NCBI RefSeq assembly: GCF_001311985.1
Contig: NZ_BBCJ01000004.1
Location: 1-64,000, forward strand
DNA from: Geotalea toluenoxydans JCM 15764
Lineage (GTDB): Bacteria > Desulfobacterota > Desulfuromonadia > Geobacterales > Geobacteraceae
Reading direction: 5' to 3'
DNA: 64,000 bases
The first letter of the stretch is position 1. Each line of letters opens with the position of its first letter. Below the pieces are notes generated by a model. It saw only the letters and a list, made by a program, of their open reading frames with translations, was not told the DNA's origin and made no database searches. The translations under genes were made by a program, and so were the position numbers. Positions 20,574-29,914 of this stretch are shown here, in pieces.

Positions 20574-22508
20574 ATGAGACCATTGAGAACACCGGATGTT
20601 TACGTGGAGGAGATTTCGTTGTTTCCGCCGTCGGTGGCCGAAGTCGAGACTGCTGTCCCTGCATTCGTGGGGTACACCGCAAGAGCGACGAAGATCACCG
20701 ACAAGGATCTAAGCATGGTACCGACGAAGATAAAGTCGTTGCCCGACTTCGAGATGTACTTCGGAGGTGCTCCGGCCGTAGTTCCAAAGGAAGTCAATCT
20801 CGACGAAGCTACAACTTTGTCAGCGCCAACTTCGAGAGCAGAAACTTCTACCTTTACGACAGCCTGCGGCTTTTCTTCGATAACGGGGGGGGAAATGCTA
20901 CATCGTTTCCGTCGGAAACTATGAAGAGGATGTGAGCAAAGAGAAGCTGATAGCGGGGGTTCGGGAACTCAAGAAGTACGACGAACCGACGATGCTACTG
21001 TTCCCCGATGCCGCCTCCCTTGATGCCGGAGCTCTCGGAGAGGTGCAGCAGCAGGCGCTCATGCAGTGCGGGGACCTGATGGACCGGGTCGGGATATTCG
21101 AAACTCGCCTTGACGACCCGAACGGAACCTTATTCCGCGACAAGATAGGGATAAACAACCTGAAATACGGCGCCGCCTATACTCCCTGGCTCAACATCAG
21201 TGTGAGCAAGAATATCCCGTACGCCAATGTCAGGGATGCCATTTATGTCGGAGGGACGAAAACTTCCATCGAGCAACTCACGACCGACAAGGGGATAAGG
21301 GACCTTGTCAAGCTGGTCGAAACGGCGCTTGAAGACATATCGACGGTAGATGCTGAGATGAAAGACCTGCTCGGCACTTCCAAGAGCATCAACCAAGGGT
21401 ATCAGGATCTGGTGGCCGCATACAAGGACAACAAGGGGCTCGGCAAGATGGGGATATCTTCGAGTTCATCTTCAGTATCCCTGGTTTAACCGAAAAACTT
21501 CTCGACGCGACCTCCGGGGTGAAGGGAGAGAGACTCAGGAAGGATATAAAGGATGCGATAGAGGGGCGGCTCAAGAAGGCATACGAGGAGCTGATAGCGA
21601 ACGAAAAGGAGCTCGACGAATCCGTCGCCAGCGATGAGTACATTGCCAGCTGGGGCGTAGATCCCGATCCTGCAGCAATCGAATGGGGAGGGATCTTTTC
21701 CTCTTCCGCACCGGGCAAGTCGTCGATCATCCCCGGTGTGGCAACGACCGACGAGGCGAAGTGCGATGCGATCTTTCCGAACGTGGCAAAGAACTTCGCA
21801 ATTATCCGCGAGACGGTAATGGGCATCGTCATGAGTGCTTCTAATTACGCCAGCACCTATGAAACATCCCTCTATGAGAGCTTTCCCCTATACCGGAAGA
21901 TCCTCAAGGGGATCAACGAAACGGCAACCACTGTTCCTCCGAGCGGAGCGATTGCCGGGGTGTGTGCCGCCGTGGACAACGCCAGGGGGGTCTGGAAAGC
22001 TCCGGCCAATGTGAGCCTCGCCGGTGTCGTCGGTCCCGTCTACCAGTTCGATGCCGACGAGACCGACAACCTGAATATTGACACGAATGCCGGCAAATCG
22101 ATCAATGCCATCAGGGCGTTCTCCGGAAAAGGGACGCTGGTCTGGGGAGCCCGCACCCTTGCCGGTAACGACAACGAATGGCGTTACATCTCGGTCAGAA
22201 GGTTTTTCAACATGGTGGAGGAGTCGGTGAAGAAATCCACCTATTGGGCAGTGTTCGAGCCGAATGATGCTAACACCTGGGTGAAGGTGCGGGGCATGAT
22301 CGAGAACTACCTCATGCAGAAATGGCGTGATGGAGCACTTGCCGGGGCGACCCCCAAGGAGGCATTTTTCGTCAGGTGCGGCCTGGGGACGACAATGAAC
22401 TCCCAGGACATACTTGAAGGGCGGATGAACGTGGAAATCGGCATGGCTGTCGTCCGCCCGGCCGAGTTCATCGTACTCAAGTTTTCCCACAAGCTGCAGA
22501 CGTCATAG
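20574..22508 (+). CDS. contractile tail sheath protein of the eCIS (frameshifted)
   Basis: Forms the contractile outer cylinder. ATG with AAGGA seven bases upstream. The N-terminus MRPLRTPDVYVEEISLFPPS is the standard sheath opening (TPGVYVEEI type), followed by VAEVETAVPAFVGYT. The C-terminal sheath core is complete: WGARTLAGNDNEWRYISVRR, KKSTYWAVFEPND, and EGRMNVEIGMAVVRPAEFIVL. Three breaks (near 20815, 20898 in a run of eight G, and 21455) split the raw frame; rebuilt length is about 645 residues. Only one sheath gene is present, whereas PVC and Afp loci carry three, so this locus resembles the simpler eCIS lineages. Confidence 0.92.
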
Positions 22509-22564
22509 CCTGGGACATCGATCGATAATGATTTTCCTAATCCAATAGAAAAGGAATCAAGACC

Positions 22565-23005
22565 ATGGCCATTACAGCAGATTATCCGCTTCCAGTATTT
22601 CATTTCAGGGTCGAATGGGGGGGCAAGCGCATAGGCTTTTCGGAAGTCACCGGCCTCACCCAGGAGAACCAGGCGATCGAGTATCGTGATGGGTCGTTTC
22701 CCGAGTACTCGTCAATCAAGATGCCGGGGCTCCGAAAATTCAGCAACATCACCCTGAAGCGGGGGGTCGTGAAGAGCGACAACGATTTTTTTGCCTGGCT
22801 CAGCACTGTCAAGCTCAACACCGTCGAGCGGCGGGACCTTGCCATCAGCCTTCTGAACGAGAACCATGACCCGGTCATGGTCTGGAAGGTCCATAAGGCG
22901 TTCCCGGTGAAGGTCGAGGGGCCGCAGCTCAAGGCAAGCGGCAACGAGGTGGCGATCGAGTCGATCGAAATAGCTCACGAAGGGCTAGAGGTGCAAAACG
23001 ACTGA
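22565..23005 (+). CDS. inner tube protein 1 (Pvc1/Afp1-like)
   Basis: 146 residues, ATG with AAGGA upstream. This is the conserved phage-tail-region family whose rings form the inner tube (Hcp/gp19-like fold). Key patterns: YPLPVFHFRVEWGGKRIGFSEVTGL, RDGSFPEY, MPGLRKFSNITLKRG and the closing AIESIEIAHEGLEV. The frame is intact. The stop overlaps the start of the second tube gene by one base (TGATG), pointing to coupled translation at a defined ratio. Confidence 0.92.
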   Translation: MAITADYPLPVFHFRVEWGGKRIGFSEVTGLTQENQAIEYRDGSFPEYSSIKMPGLRKFSNITLKRGVVKSDNDFFAWLSTVKLNTVERRDLAISLLNENHDPVMVWKVHKAFPVKVEGPQLKASGNEVAIESIEIAHEGLEVQND

Positions 23006-23450
23006 TGGCGAACTATTATCCCCCCGTTGCCTTTCACTTCAAGGTCGAGGTCCTCGGGCTTCCGTCCAACGATAACGATGTCCGGTTCACCGAGGTGACG
23101 GGACTGTCGATGGAAATGGCAACCGAAGAGGTGCCAGAGGGGGAGAGAACCGCTTCGTGCAGAAGTTCCCGATACGGGCGAGGTATCCCGAGCTGGTGTT
23201 GAAGCGCGGCCTCCTCGTCAATTCGGAAATAACGGAGTGGGTACGGCGGTGCATCGAGGATCTGGACATCGAGCCGAAGAGCGTGGACATCAAGCTGCTG
23301 AATGAACAACACCAGCCACTCCTTACCTGGCACCTGGTCGGCGCGTATCCGACCAAATGGTCGCTGGGCGACCTCAATGCCTCGAACAGCGCCGTTTCCA
23401 TCGAGTCGCTCCAGCTTTACTACCAGCGTTTCACCATGGATAAATCATAG
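23005..23450 (+). CDS. inner tube protein 2 / tube initiator (Pvc5-like, frameshifted)
   Basis: Second tube-family protein, about 148 residues. It shares the layout of its neighbour (FHFKVEVLG, VRFTEVTGLSMEM, LVLKRGLLVNSEITEWVRRC, SIESLQLYYQRFTM) but differs in detail; in characterised systems such a paralogue starts the tube at the baseplate. The frame breaks near 23140 within a run of G (GEGGENRFVQKFP restored by one G). It ends two bases before the DUF5908 gene. Confidence 0.88.
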
Positions 23451-23451
23451 C

Positions 23452-23613
23452 ATGCCGGTCATAGTCGATGAAGTTGTCATTTCCGTAGAGGTAACCAACG
23501 ATGCTTCAGGGGGGAGCGCCGCTCCCCCCTCATCCACCGAAGATAAACAGTCGGTTGTGAATGAGTGCGTGGAGCGCGTGCTTGAGATTCTTGCACGGAA
23601 AGGGGAGCGTTAG
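23452..23613 (+). CDS. small DUF5908-type eCIS protein
   Basis: 53 residues, MPVIVDEVVISVEVTND followed by a Ser/Pro/Ala linker and a short amphipathic helix (ECVERVLEILARKGER). The opening PVIVDEVVISVEV is the DUF5908 signature; these tiny proteins sit between tube and LysM genes in many eCIS operons (Pvc6 position). The start is one base after the previous stop and the next ATG follows four bases after its end. Confidence 0.82.
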   Translation: MPVIVDEVVISVEVTNDASGGSAAPPSSTEDKQSVVNECVERVLEILARKGER

Positions 23614-23616
23614 CCG

Positions 23617-24283
23617 ATGGCGGACATGGGAGCTCTTGAAAAACTGCTGATTCTGGCCTTCCGCGAGCCCGATTATTCCGATTCCCCCTGTGGAACATTC
23701 GAGTCCTTTCTGAATCCGAACGAGATCACGCTTTCGTATGAGATGGAGTACGACAGCGCCCAGGCGCCGGTACCACCAATAGTAGAATGAACTTCAAGAA
23801 GGCGAAGCGGGGGATATGTCGCTGACCTTTTTCATCGACGGCACTGGGGCCAACGGGAAAAAGATCGATGTCCAGCAGAAAATAGAGGAGTTCCAGATAG
23901 TCACCGGCTATGACGGGACAATACATCGTCCGCATTACCTTAAGGTAGTGTGGGGTAAGCTGCAGGTGAAGAGGTGCGTACTCAAGAGCGCCTCCATCGC
24001 CTATAAGATGTTCCAGCCGAGCGGTATTCCTTTGAGGGCGATCATTACCGCCACCTTTACCGATAATTCGGATGACCGCACCCGTCAAGCCATGGCGCGG
24101 GACGAGTCTCCCGACCTGACACACGTGCGTGTCGTGCGGGTGGCCGACAACCTTCCATTAATGTGCAACGAAATATACGGTGATCCAGGTTACTACCTTC
24201 AGGTAGCCGTGGTGAACGGCCTCGACAACTTCCGGAAACTTGTTCCCGGAACTAAGGTGTTCTTTCCGCCGTTGGAGAAATAG
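23617..24283 (+). CDS. LysM-type baseplate hub protein (Pvc7/Afp7-like, frameshifted)
   Basis: About 223 residues; connects tube and spike in the baseplate. The N-terminal part (PNEITLSYEMEYDSAQAPG, MSLTFFIDGTGANG) is the eCIS variant of the gp53/LysM adaptor. The C-terminus has a LysM-like end: CNEIYGDPGYYLQVAVVNGLDNFRKLVPGTKVFFPPL. Two breaks (near 23775 and 23810) split the raw frame and are both repaired by one base. The start ATG at 23617 is four bases after the DUF5908 stop. Confidence 0.85.
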
Positions 24284-24285
24284 CC

Positions 24286-26122
24286 ATTCCTGCACAGAGA
24301 ACGTTACCCATTTCAGCCACCCACCGCGAGTTCACCATAAAGGTGGACGGTACGGCGGTGAACCGCGAGCACCATCTCCTCGGGTTGTCCATAACGAAGA
24401 TGGTGAACCGGCTGTCATCTGCGCAACTCGTATACCTGGACGGCTCCGCCTCGTCCGGTAAGTTCCCCCTGGCCGATGATAGTCTCTTCCTGCCTGGCGG
24501 GGAGGTTGAAATCGTTGCAGGCAGTGGCAGCGATGAAGTATCTCTTTTTAATGGAACAGTGGTACGACAGAGTATCAAAATCCGCGACCGCAGCTCCTCG
24601 CAGCTCGTGGTCGAGTGCCGGCACCAGGCCAGCAAGATGACCATCGGACGGAAAAGCGCCTATTTTTTCGACCAGACCGACAGTGACATTATCACAGCCC
24701 TTCTTGACGCCGCTTCTGTCGATGCCGACGTGGAGTCCACATCGGTCACCCACAAGCAACAGGTGCAGTATGATTCCACTGACTGGGATTTTATTGTCTC
24801 CCGGGCAGATGCATGTGGTAGAGCGGTCTTCGCGAACGACAAAAAAGTGAAGGTCGCAACGCCGAAGCTCGATGGGACGTCGGTCTGCACGCTGCTGTAC
24901 GGGGCCACCATCTTGGAGATGGATGCCGAGATGGATTCGCGGTTCCAATATCCTGCGGTGAAGAGCTTTACCTGGGACCCGGCCCAGCAGGCAATCTCCG
25001 AAAAGGATGCCACCGATCCGGGGCAACTTGCTCCGGGGGATGTTTCCACCGATGATCTCGCAGCTGTTGCAGGGCTCGACCACTACCGGCTGCAATCTGC
25101 CGCGGTTACCGAGGAAGAGGCGCAGGCATGGCCGATGCGCAGTGGCTGAAATCGAAGCTGAGCAAGGTAAGCGGGCGGATAAAGTGCGAGGGAATCGGAA
25201 GTGTGAACCCCGGGGACACGGTAGAGGTCGACGGTGTCGGAGGGCGTTTCAGCGGTAAAGTCTTCGTCACAGGAGTTCGGCACGATTTCGATACGGTGCA
25301 GGGGTGGAAGACACATATCCAATTCGGAAGCATGGAAAAATGGTTTGCTGAGGAGCAGCCGGTCTCGGCTCCGAAGGCAGCTGCGCTTCTGCCGGCGGTA
25401 AGCGGCCTGCAGATCGGCGTAGTGGTGTCCAACGAAGACCCGGACGGAGAACACCGCGTGCGTGTCAGGATGCCGCTGGTAAATGCTGAAGAAGACGGCA
25501 CCTGGGCGCGGGTCGCCGCATTGGATGCCGGAAGCGAACGCGGCTTCTTTTTCAGGCCCGAGGTGGATGACGAGGTGGTCCTCGGTTTCCTGAATGATGA
25601 CCCGCGGCAGGCGGTGATCCTGGGCATGCTGCACAGCAGCGCAAAAGCCGCACCGCTGCAGGGTTCCGACGATAACCATGAAAAGGTCTACCAGAGTCGC
25701 TCCAAGATGAAGCTCTACTTCAATGACGAAAAAAAGTCATGCAGTTCGAGACCCCCGGAGGGAACTCGATCACTTTGAGCGAGGAAGACAAGGCGATAAA
25801 AATCTCCGACCAGAACGGCAACAAGATCGAAATGACCCAGGACGGCATCACCATGGAAAGCAGCAAGGCGATCACCCTGAAAGCGGGGACCGAGGTGAAG
25901 CTGGAATCGGGCACCTCCTTCGCTGCCAAGGCGGGATCGGAGATGAAGCTGGAATCAGGCACCTCCTTCGCCGCCAAGGCGGGAACGGAGATGAAGATCG
26001 AATCGGGAACCTCCCTCGGAGCCAAGGGGGGGACCGAACTGAAGCTGGAAGGCGCCGCAGGAGCCGAGCTTTCCAGCAGCGCCGTGACCAAGGTCAAGGG
26101 GAGCCTTTTGAAGCTCAATTGA
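24286..26122 (+). CDS. VgrG-like central spike protein (Pvc8/Afp8-like, frameshifted)
   Basis: Trimeric spike below the tube. The first part (HREFTIKVDGTAVNREH; QSTDWDFIVSRADACGRAVF-like segment at about 24770-24840) is the gp27/VgrG-type domain, followed by an OB-fold (LQIGVVVSNEDPDGEHRVRVRMP; DDEVVLGFLNDDPRQAVILGMLHS) and a beta-helix needle of 16-residue repeats at the end. Raw frames break near 25127 and 25735, each repaired by one base. The start is unclear: the frame has no ATG near its beginning, and 24286 (ATT, just after the LysM stop) is only the upstream limit; a lost base there may hide the true ATG. Rebuilt length is about 612 residues. Confidence 0.85.
25883..26056 (+). repeat. 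48-bp in-frame tandem repeat coding the spike needle
   Basis: Three full copies start at 25883, 25931 and 25979, and a diverged fourth at 26027. Each encodes 16 residues of the type AGTEMKLESGTSFAAK. This is the beta-helix needle of the VgrG-like spike; copies differ mainly at silent or conservative sites. Confidence 0.9.
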
Positions 26123-26131
26123 GGAGGACCT

Positions 26132-26407
26132 ATGCCTGCAGCCGCACGAGTCGGCGACACTACCACCCACGGCGGAACCATCACCGGTCCCGGAAGCCCG
26201 ACTGTCCTTATCGGCGGAAAGCCGGCGGCGGTTGCTGGAGACATGCATATATGTGTCCTTCCGCCACAGACACATCTCAAGAGCAGTGCCTTTCCCTCGG
26301 GAAGCACAACGGTGCTCATCGGCAACAAGCCGGCCCTAAGGACGACCGACGCCTGTCTCTGCGGCGCAAAGGCGGCAGTGGGAGAGCCGACGGTCCAGAT
26401 CGGATGA
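26132..26407 (+). CDS. PAAR-repeat spike-tip protein (Pvc10-like)
   Basis: 91 residues, ATG with GAGGAGG upstream. MPAAARVGDTTTHGGTITGPGSPTVLIG is a textbook PAAR opening; a second half repeats it (GSTTVLIGNKPALRTTDACLCG) and ends GEPTVQIG. His and Cys residues (THGG, MHIC, CLCG) are the metal ligands expected at the tip. It sharpens the spike and may carry cargo. The frame is intact. Confidence 0.95.
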   Translation: MPAAARVGDTTTHGGTITGPGSPTVLIGGKPAAVAGDMHICVLPPQTHLKSSAFPSGSTTVLIGNKPALRTTDACLCGAKAAVGEPTVQIG

Positions 26408-26419
26408 ACCGGAGGAGAT

Positions 26420-26878
26420 ATGGGAGATCCTAAGGAGAGCATAACCTCGTTCCTCGGAAGCGGATGGAGCTTCCCCCCCTCGTTCTCTGCTGCCGCAGGG
26501 AGGGTAAACATGAGCTCAGAGGAAAAGGACATCGAGGAAAGCCTGAGAATTCTTTTGGGAACCACTGCAGGAGAGCGTTTTCTCAACCCAAAGTATGGTC
26601 TTGACATGCGTCAGCTGCTTTTCGAGCCGATGAGCGAGACGATGAAGACCTACATAGCCGACGGAATCCGTATCGGCATACTCATCTACGAGGCTCGCAT
26701 CAACCTCATTTCCGTCGTGCTTGATACGAGCGCCCAATATCAAGGGGTGATCGCCGTCAACCTGGAGTACGAAATCCGTGCCACGAACTCGCGCTACAAC
26801 CTTGTTTATCCCTTTTATCTGGCCGAGGGGGGAGAGCGCGGGGAACAATCGACAGTTCACGAGGGGAAGCCGGCGTGA
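26420..26878 (+). CDS. gp25-like baseplate wedge protein (Pvc9/Afp9-like)
   Basis: 152 residues, ATG with GGAGGAG upstream. The GPW/gp25 signature is present: EEKDIEESLRILLGTTAGERFLNPKYGLDMRQLLFEP, then an alternating sheet region (ISVVLDTSAQYQGVIAVNLEYEI). In phage T4 and eCIS this protein starts sheath assembly at the baseplate. The frame is intact. Confidence 0.93.
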   Translation: MGDPKESITSFLGSGWSFPPSFSAAAGRVNMSSEEKDIEESLRILLGTTAGERFLNPKYGLDMRQLLFEPMSETMKTYIADGIRIGILIYEARINLISVVLDTSAQYQGVIAVNLEYEIRATNSRYNLVYPFYLAEGGERGEQSTVHEGKPA

Positions 26879-26899
26879 GCGTCGGGACCGGAAGAGCAG

Positions 26900-29800
26900 A
26901 TGCCCGATAAAGAAACCACCCCTCACTCGATGGATTCGCCGGGCCAGGACCGGCGCAGCCGTCTCGCCGAAGAACTCTCGGTGCACTTTGCCGACATCGA
27001 CGAACGGAGTCCTCGTGATTTCCTACTCCAAGCAAAAAAGCTGGCGGAGGTGATGGATTTCTACGATATGGATCCCTCCGTTCCTTCGGGAAACTGGAGC
27101 CGGTTTTTCGACTGTGACGAGAAAGAAGCGGATCTCCTGCCCGGATCAGATTCGGGGGATATGGAGCCCCACCTGGCGCTCTTTTTTTCATTCCTCAAGC
27201 TTTACGAGATACCGAAAGAGGTATTGAATCGCTTTACCGGCCGCCATCTGGATTTTTACTACCAGGATGTCCTCCGTTTCCAGAAAAAATCTCCCCAATG
27301 GGACAAGGCGCATCTTCTGCTTGAGCTGAAAAAGAATATGCCTGCCACGGAGATAGGGCCTGGACACTCCTTTTCAGCAGGGAAGGATGCAAAGGGGGTG
27401 GAGCGTCTTTATGTCCCTTCACGAAATACGGTCATCAATGCCGCGAAAGTAGCGTCGTTGAAGGGGGTCCACCTCGGAAGTGACGGGATCGTGAGACGCG
27501 CCACGGTTGCGAATTCTTCGAACGGTGTGGGAGGGGAATTTAAAGGGCCGGAGCCGAAATGGCACCCCTTCGGCACAGACCGCTGGCCCGAAGCAGAAAT
27601 AGGGTTCGCCCTATCCGCTCCGGTGCTGCGGATGAAGGAGGGGAGTCGCCGCATTATCATGAAGTTAAGCCTGACCGGAGGGGAGAATCTGAAAGGGAAC
27701 ATTTCCCTCGCCGAGATCTTCGAAGTCCGCTTGACTGGCGAAAAAGGGTGGATCTCCGTAAATGTTCGCGAAATTGCCTGCAGCGGCAGTGAGCTGGAAT
27801 TGGACATCGGGATTCCGGCTACGGAACAGGCAGTGGTGGACTGCGATGGGAAACTCCATCAATTTTCCTGCGTTCCCCCGGCGCCGGTCATTCAGGTGCT
27901 CCTGAAGCAGAAGGATAGCCCCCAATATGGCAAACTTGCAGGGATAAAGGTGGAAGAGGCGGAGATCTTCGTGGAAGTGGGTCGCAGGTGTCTCAGGAAA
28001 AGGAAGCCCCAGTCCGGCTCCGCACCATTCATGTTGAGACGGACCTGGGTGCGGCGGATCCCAAAAAACCCTTTCTTCCCTTCGGCCCGCAGCCCACGTC
28101 CGGGTCGAAATTTACCGTGGTGTCTCCCGAAGCGGCAGAAAAAACGGTGACTTCCCTCGATCTGCAAATCAAATGGAAGGGGGCGCCGGATAATCTGGTC
28201 GAACACTATAAAGCCTATGATGAGAGTGGCTTGAAGAACAACAGTTACTTTACCGCTCGAATTACTGCATCTGACAATTCCGGCATCGCCAGTGAGGTCG
28301 AGAGCGCTGCGCCTCTTTTTGAGGGAAACGCAACTGCCTTGAAGGATTTTGCCATCGGCAAGGCCGGACCGGCAACATTCTCGCTCAAACAGGATTTCCT
28401 GCACTCCCAATATTTAAACAAATATGTCATAGCCACAATGGCCTTGGCGCAGACGGCGCAGGCTGTGGCTCCGCCGCCGCCTGTGGCTCCGCCGCAGGGG
28501 CTGGATGTCGTAGATCAGGTAGAACAGCCGCAGCTTCCGAACGAACCTTACACGCCAGCCATCGAGGAAATCACCCTCTCCTATACCGCCACTTCCGGCA
28601 CGGTTGTAATCTCTTCAATTAAAGAAGATGCCTACAAGAATGAAGAAATCCAATTTTTTCACCTGTCATGTTTTGGCACCAACAGAGAGCACAGTTATCT
28701 CAGGAACGTGGGCGGTTTAAAAGACGCGCAGCTAAAGGTGCCGCTTTTGCCGGAATATTCAAACGAAGGGGAGCTGTACATCGGCTTCTCCAGCCTCCGG
28801 GGTGGAGACAGTGTAAATGTGCTTTTTCAGGTTGCCGAAGGGAGCAACAACCCGGAGTCCGGTTCCCCCAGCCCGAAGTGGTCCGTTCTGTGTAACAACT
28901 ACTGGAAACCTCTGGGGCTGACGGAGGTGCTGCTCGACTCTACCAACAATTTTCGCCGGAGCGGGACCATCACTTTTGTGATCCCGTCGGAGGCCAGCCT
29001 TGCCAATACCATCCTCCCCTCGGACCTTCTCTGGATCAGGGGAACAGTGGGCAAGGATTCCGATGGGGTCTGCCAGATGGTAGAGGTGGCGGCGAATGCG
29101 GTCGAAGTGACCTTCAGGGACAACGGTAACGATCTCTCCCATCTTGCCGCTCCGCTTCCTTCGGGAACCATTGCCAGGCTGAAAACGCCGATAGCCACGG
29201 TAAAAGGGGTCATGCAGCCCTTTGCCACATTCGGCGGCGCCCCGGAAGAGGGGGATGGCGACTTCCATGCCCGTGTTGCCGAGCGGCTACGACACAAGAA
29301 CCGCTGCATCACCGCGTGGGACTATGAGCGGGTCGTGCTGGAAGCCTTTCCGAATATCCATATGGCCAGATGCATTCCCCATGCAAGTAAGGATTCATGG
29401 CTCGCTCCGGGAAACGTTCTCATAGTGGTGGTTCCGGACCTGAGAAACAGGAATGCCGCCGATCCGCTGGAGCCGAAGGTGGATACCGATACCCTCGACC
29501 GCATTGCCTCAGATCTCCGCGCAAGAACCTCATCTCAGGTCAATATTCATGTCAAAAGCCCGGCTTATCAGAAGCTGGAGCTCGATTTCAAGGTGAAGTT
29601 CAAGGAAGGTTTTGAATTCAATTACTACAGCAAGGACCTGAACGCGAAGTTGAAGGAGTTTCTTTCGCCCTGGGCTTTCGAAACGGGGTCTTCAATCATC
29701 GACGGTCGGGAGCTCTCCTTCGGCGGCAGAATATACAAATCGGTCATCCTCGATTTCATCGAAGAGGTGGAGTACGTGGATTTCGTCACCGACTTCATGA

Positions 29801-29913
29801 TGTACACCTACACCGAAGGCAAAACCATGGACGACATGGACGAAGCGCGTCCCGAACGCCCCGACGCAATACTGGTCTCCGTCCCTCTCCATACCATCAG
29901 CGAGGTCCCCTGA
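26900..29913 (+). CDS. baseplate J-like wedge protein (Pvc11/Afp11-like, frameshifted)
   Basis: About 1004 residues; a large wedge component of the baseplate. The first half has ELSVHFADIDERSPRDFLLQAKKLA, and RFTGRHLDFYYQDVLRF, typical of the family opening. The second half carries VETDLGAADPKKPFLPFGPQP and later the gpJ-type core (GGAPEEGDGDFHARVAERLRHKNRCITAWDYERVVLEAFP). The raw frame breaks near 27980; one base gives VEVGSQVSQEKEAPVRLRTIHVETDLG, so I read one protein, not two. The gene follows gp25 after 21 bases and ends one base before the next start. Confidence 0.9.
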
Positions 29914-29914
29914 A

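Noticed and set aside
20574..20924. In-frame fusion of the second eCIS gene with the sheath
   Set aside because: A normal stop (TAA 20561-20563) appears after one base is restored, and the sheath has its own start and ribosome-binding site.
27988..29913. A separate gene starting inside the Pvc11-like gene
   Set aside because: The VETDLG...KPFLPFGP segment belongs to the same protein family member; one inserted base joins both halves into one normal-size protein.
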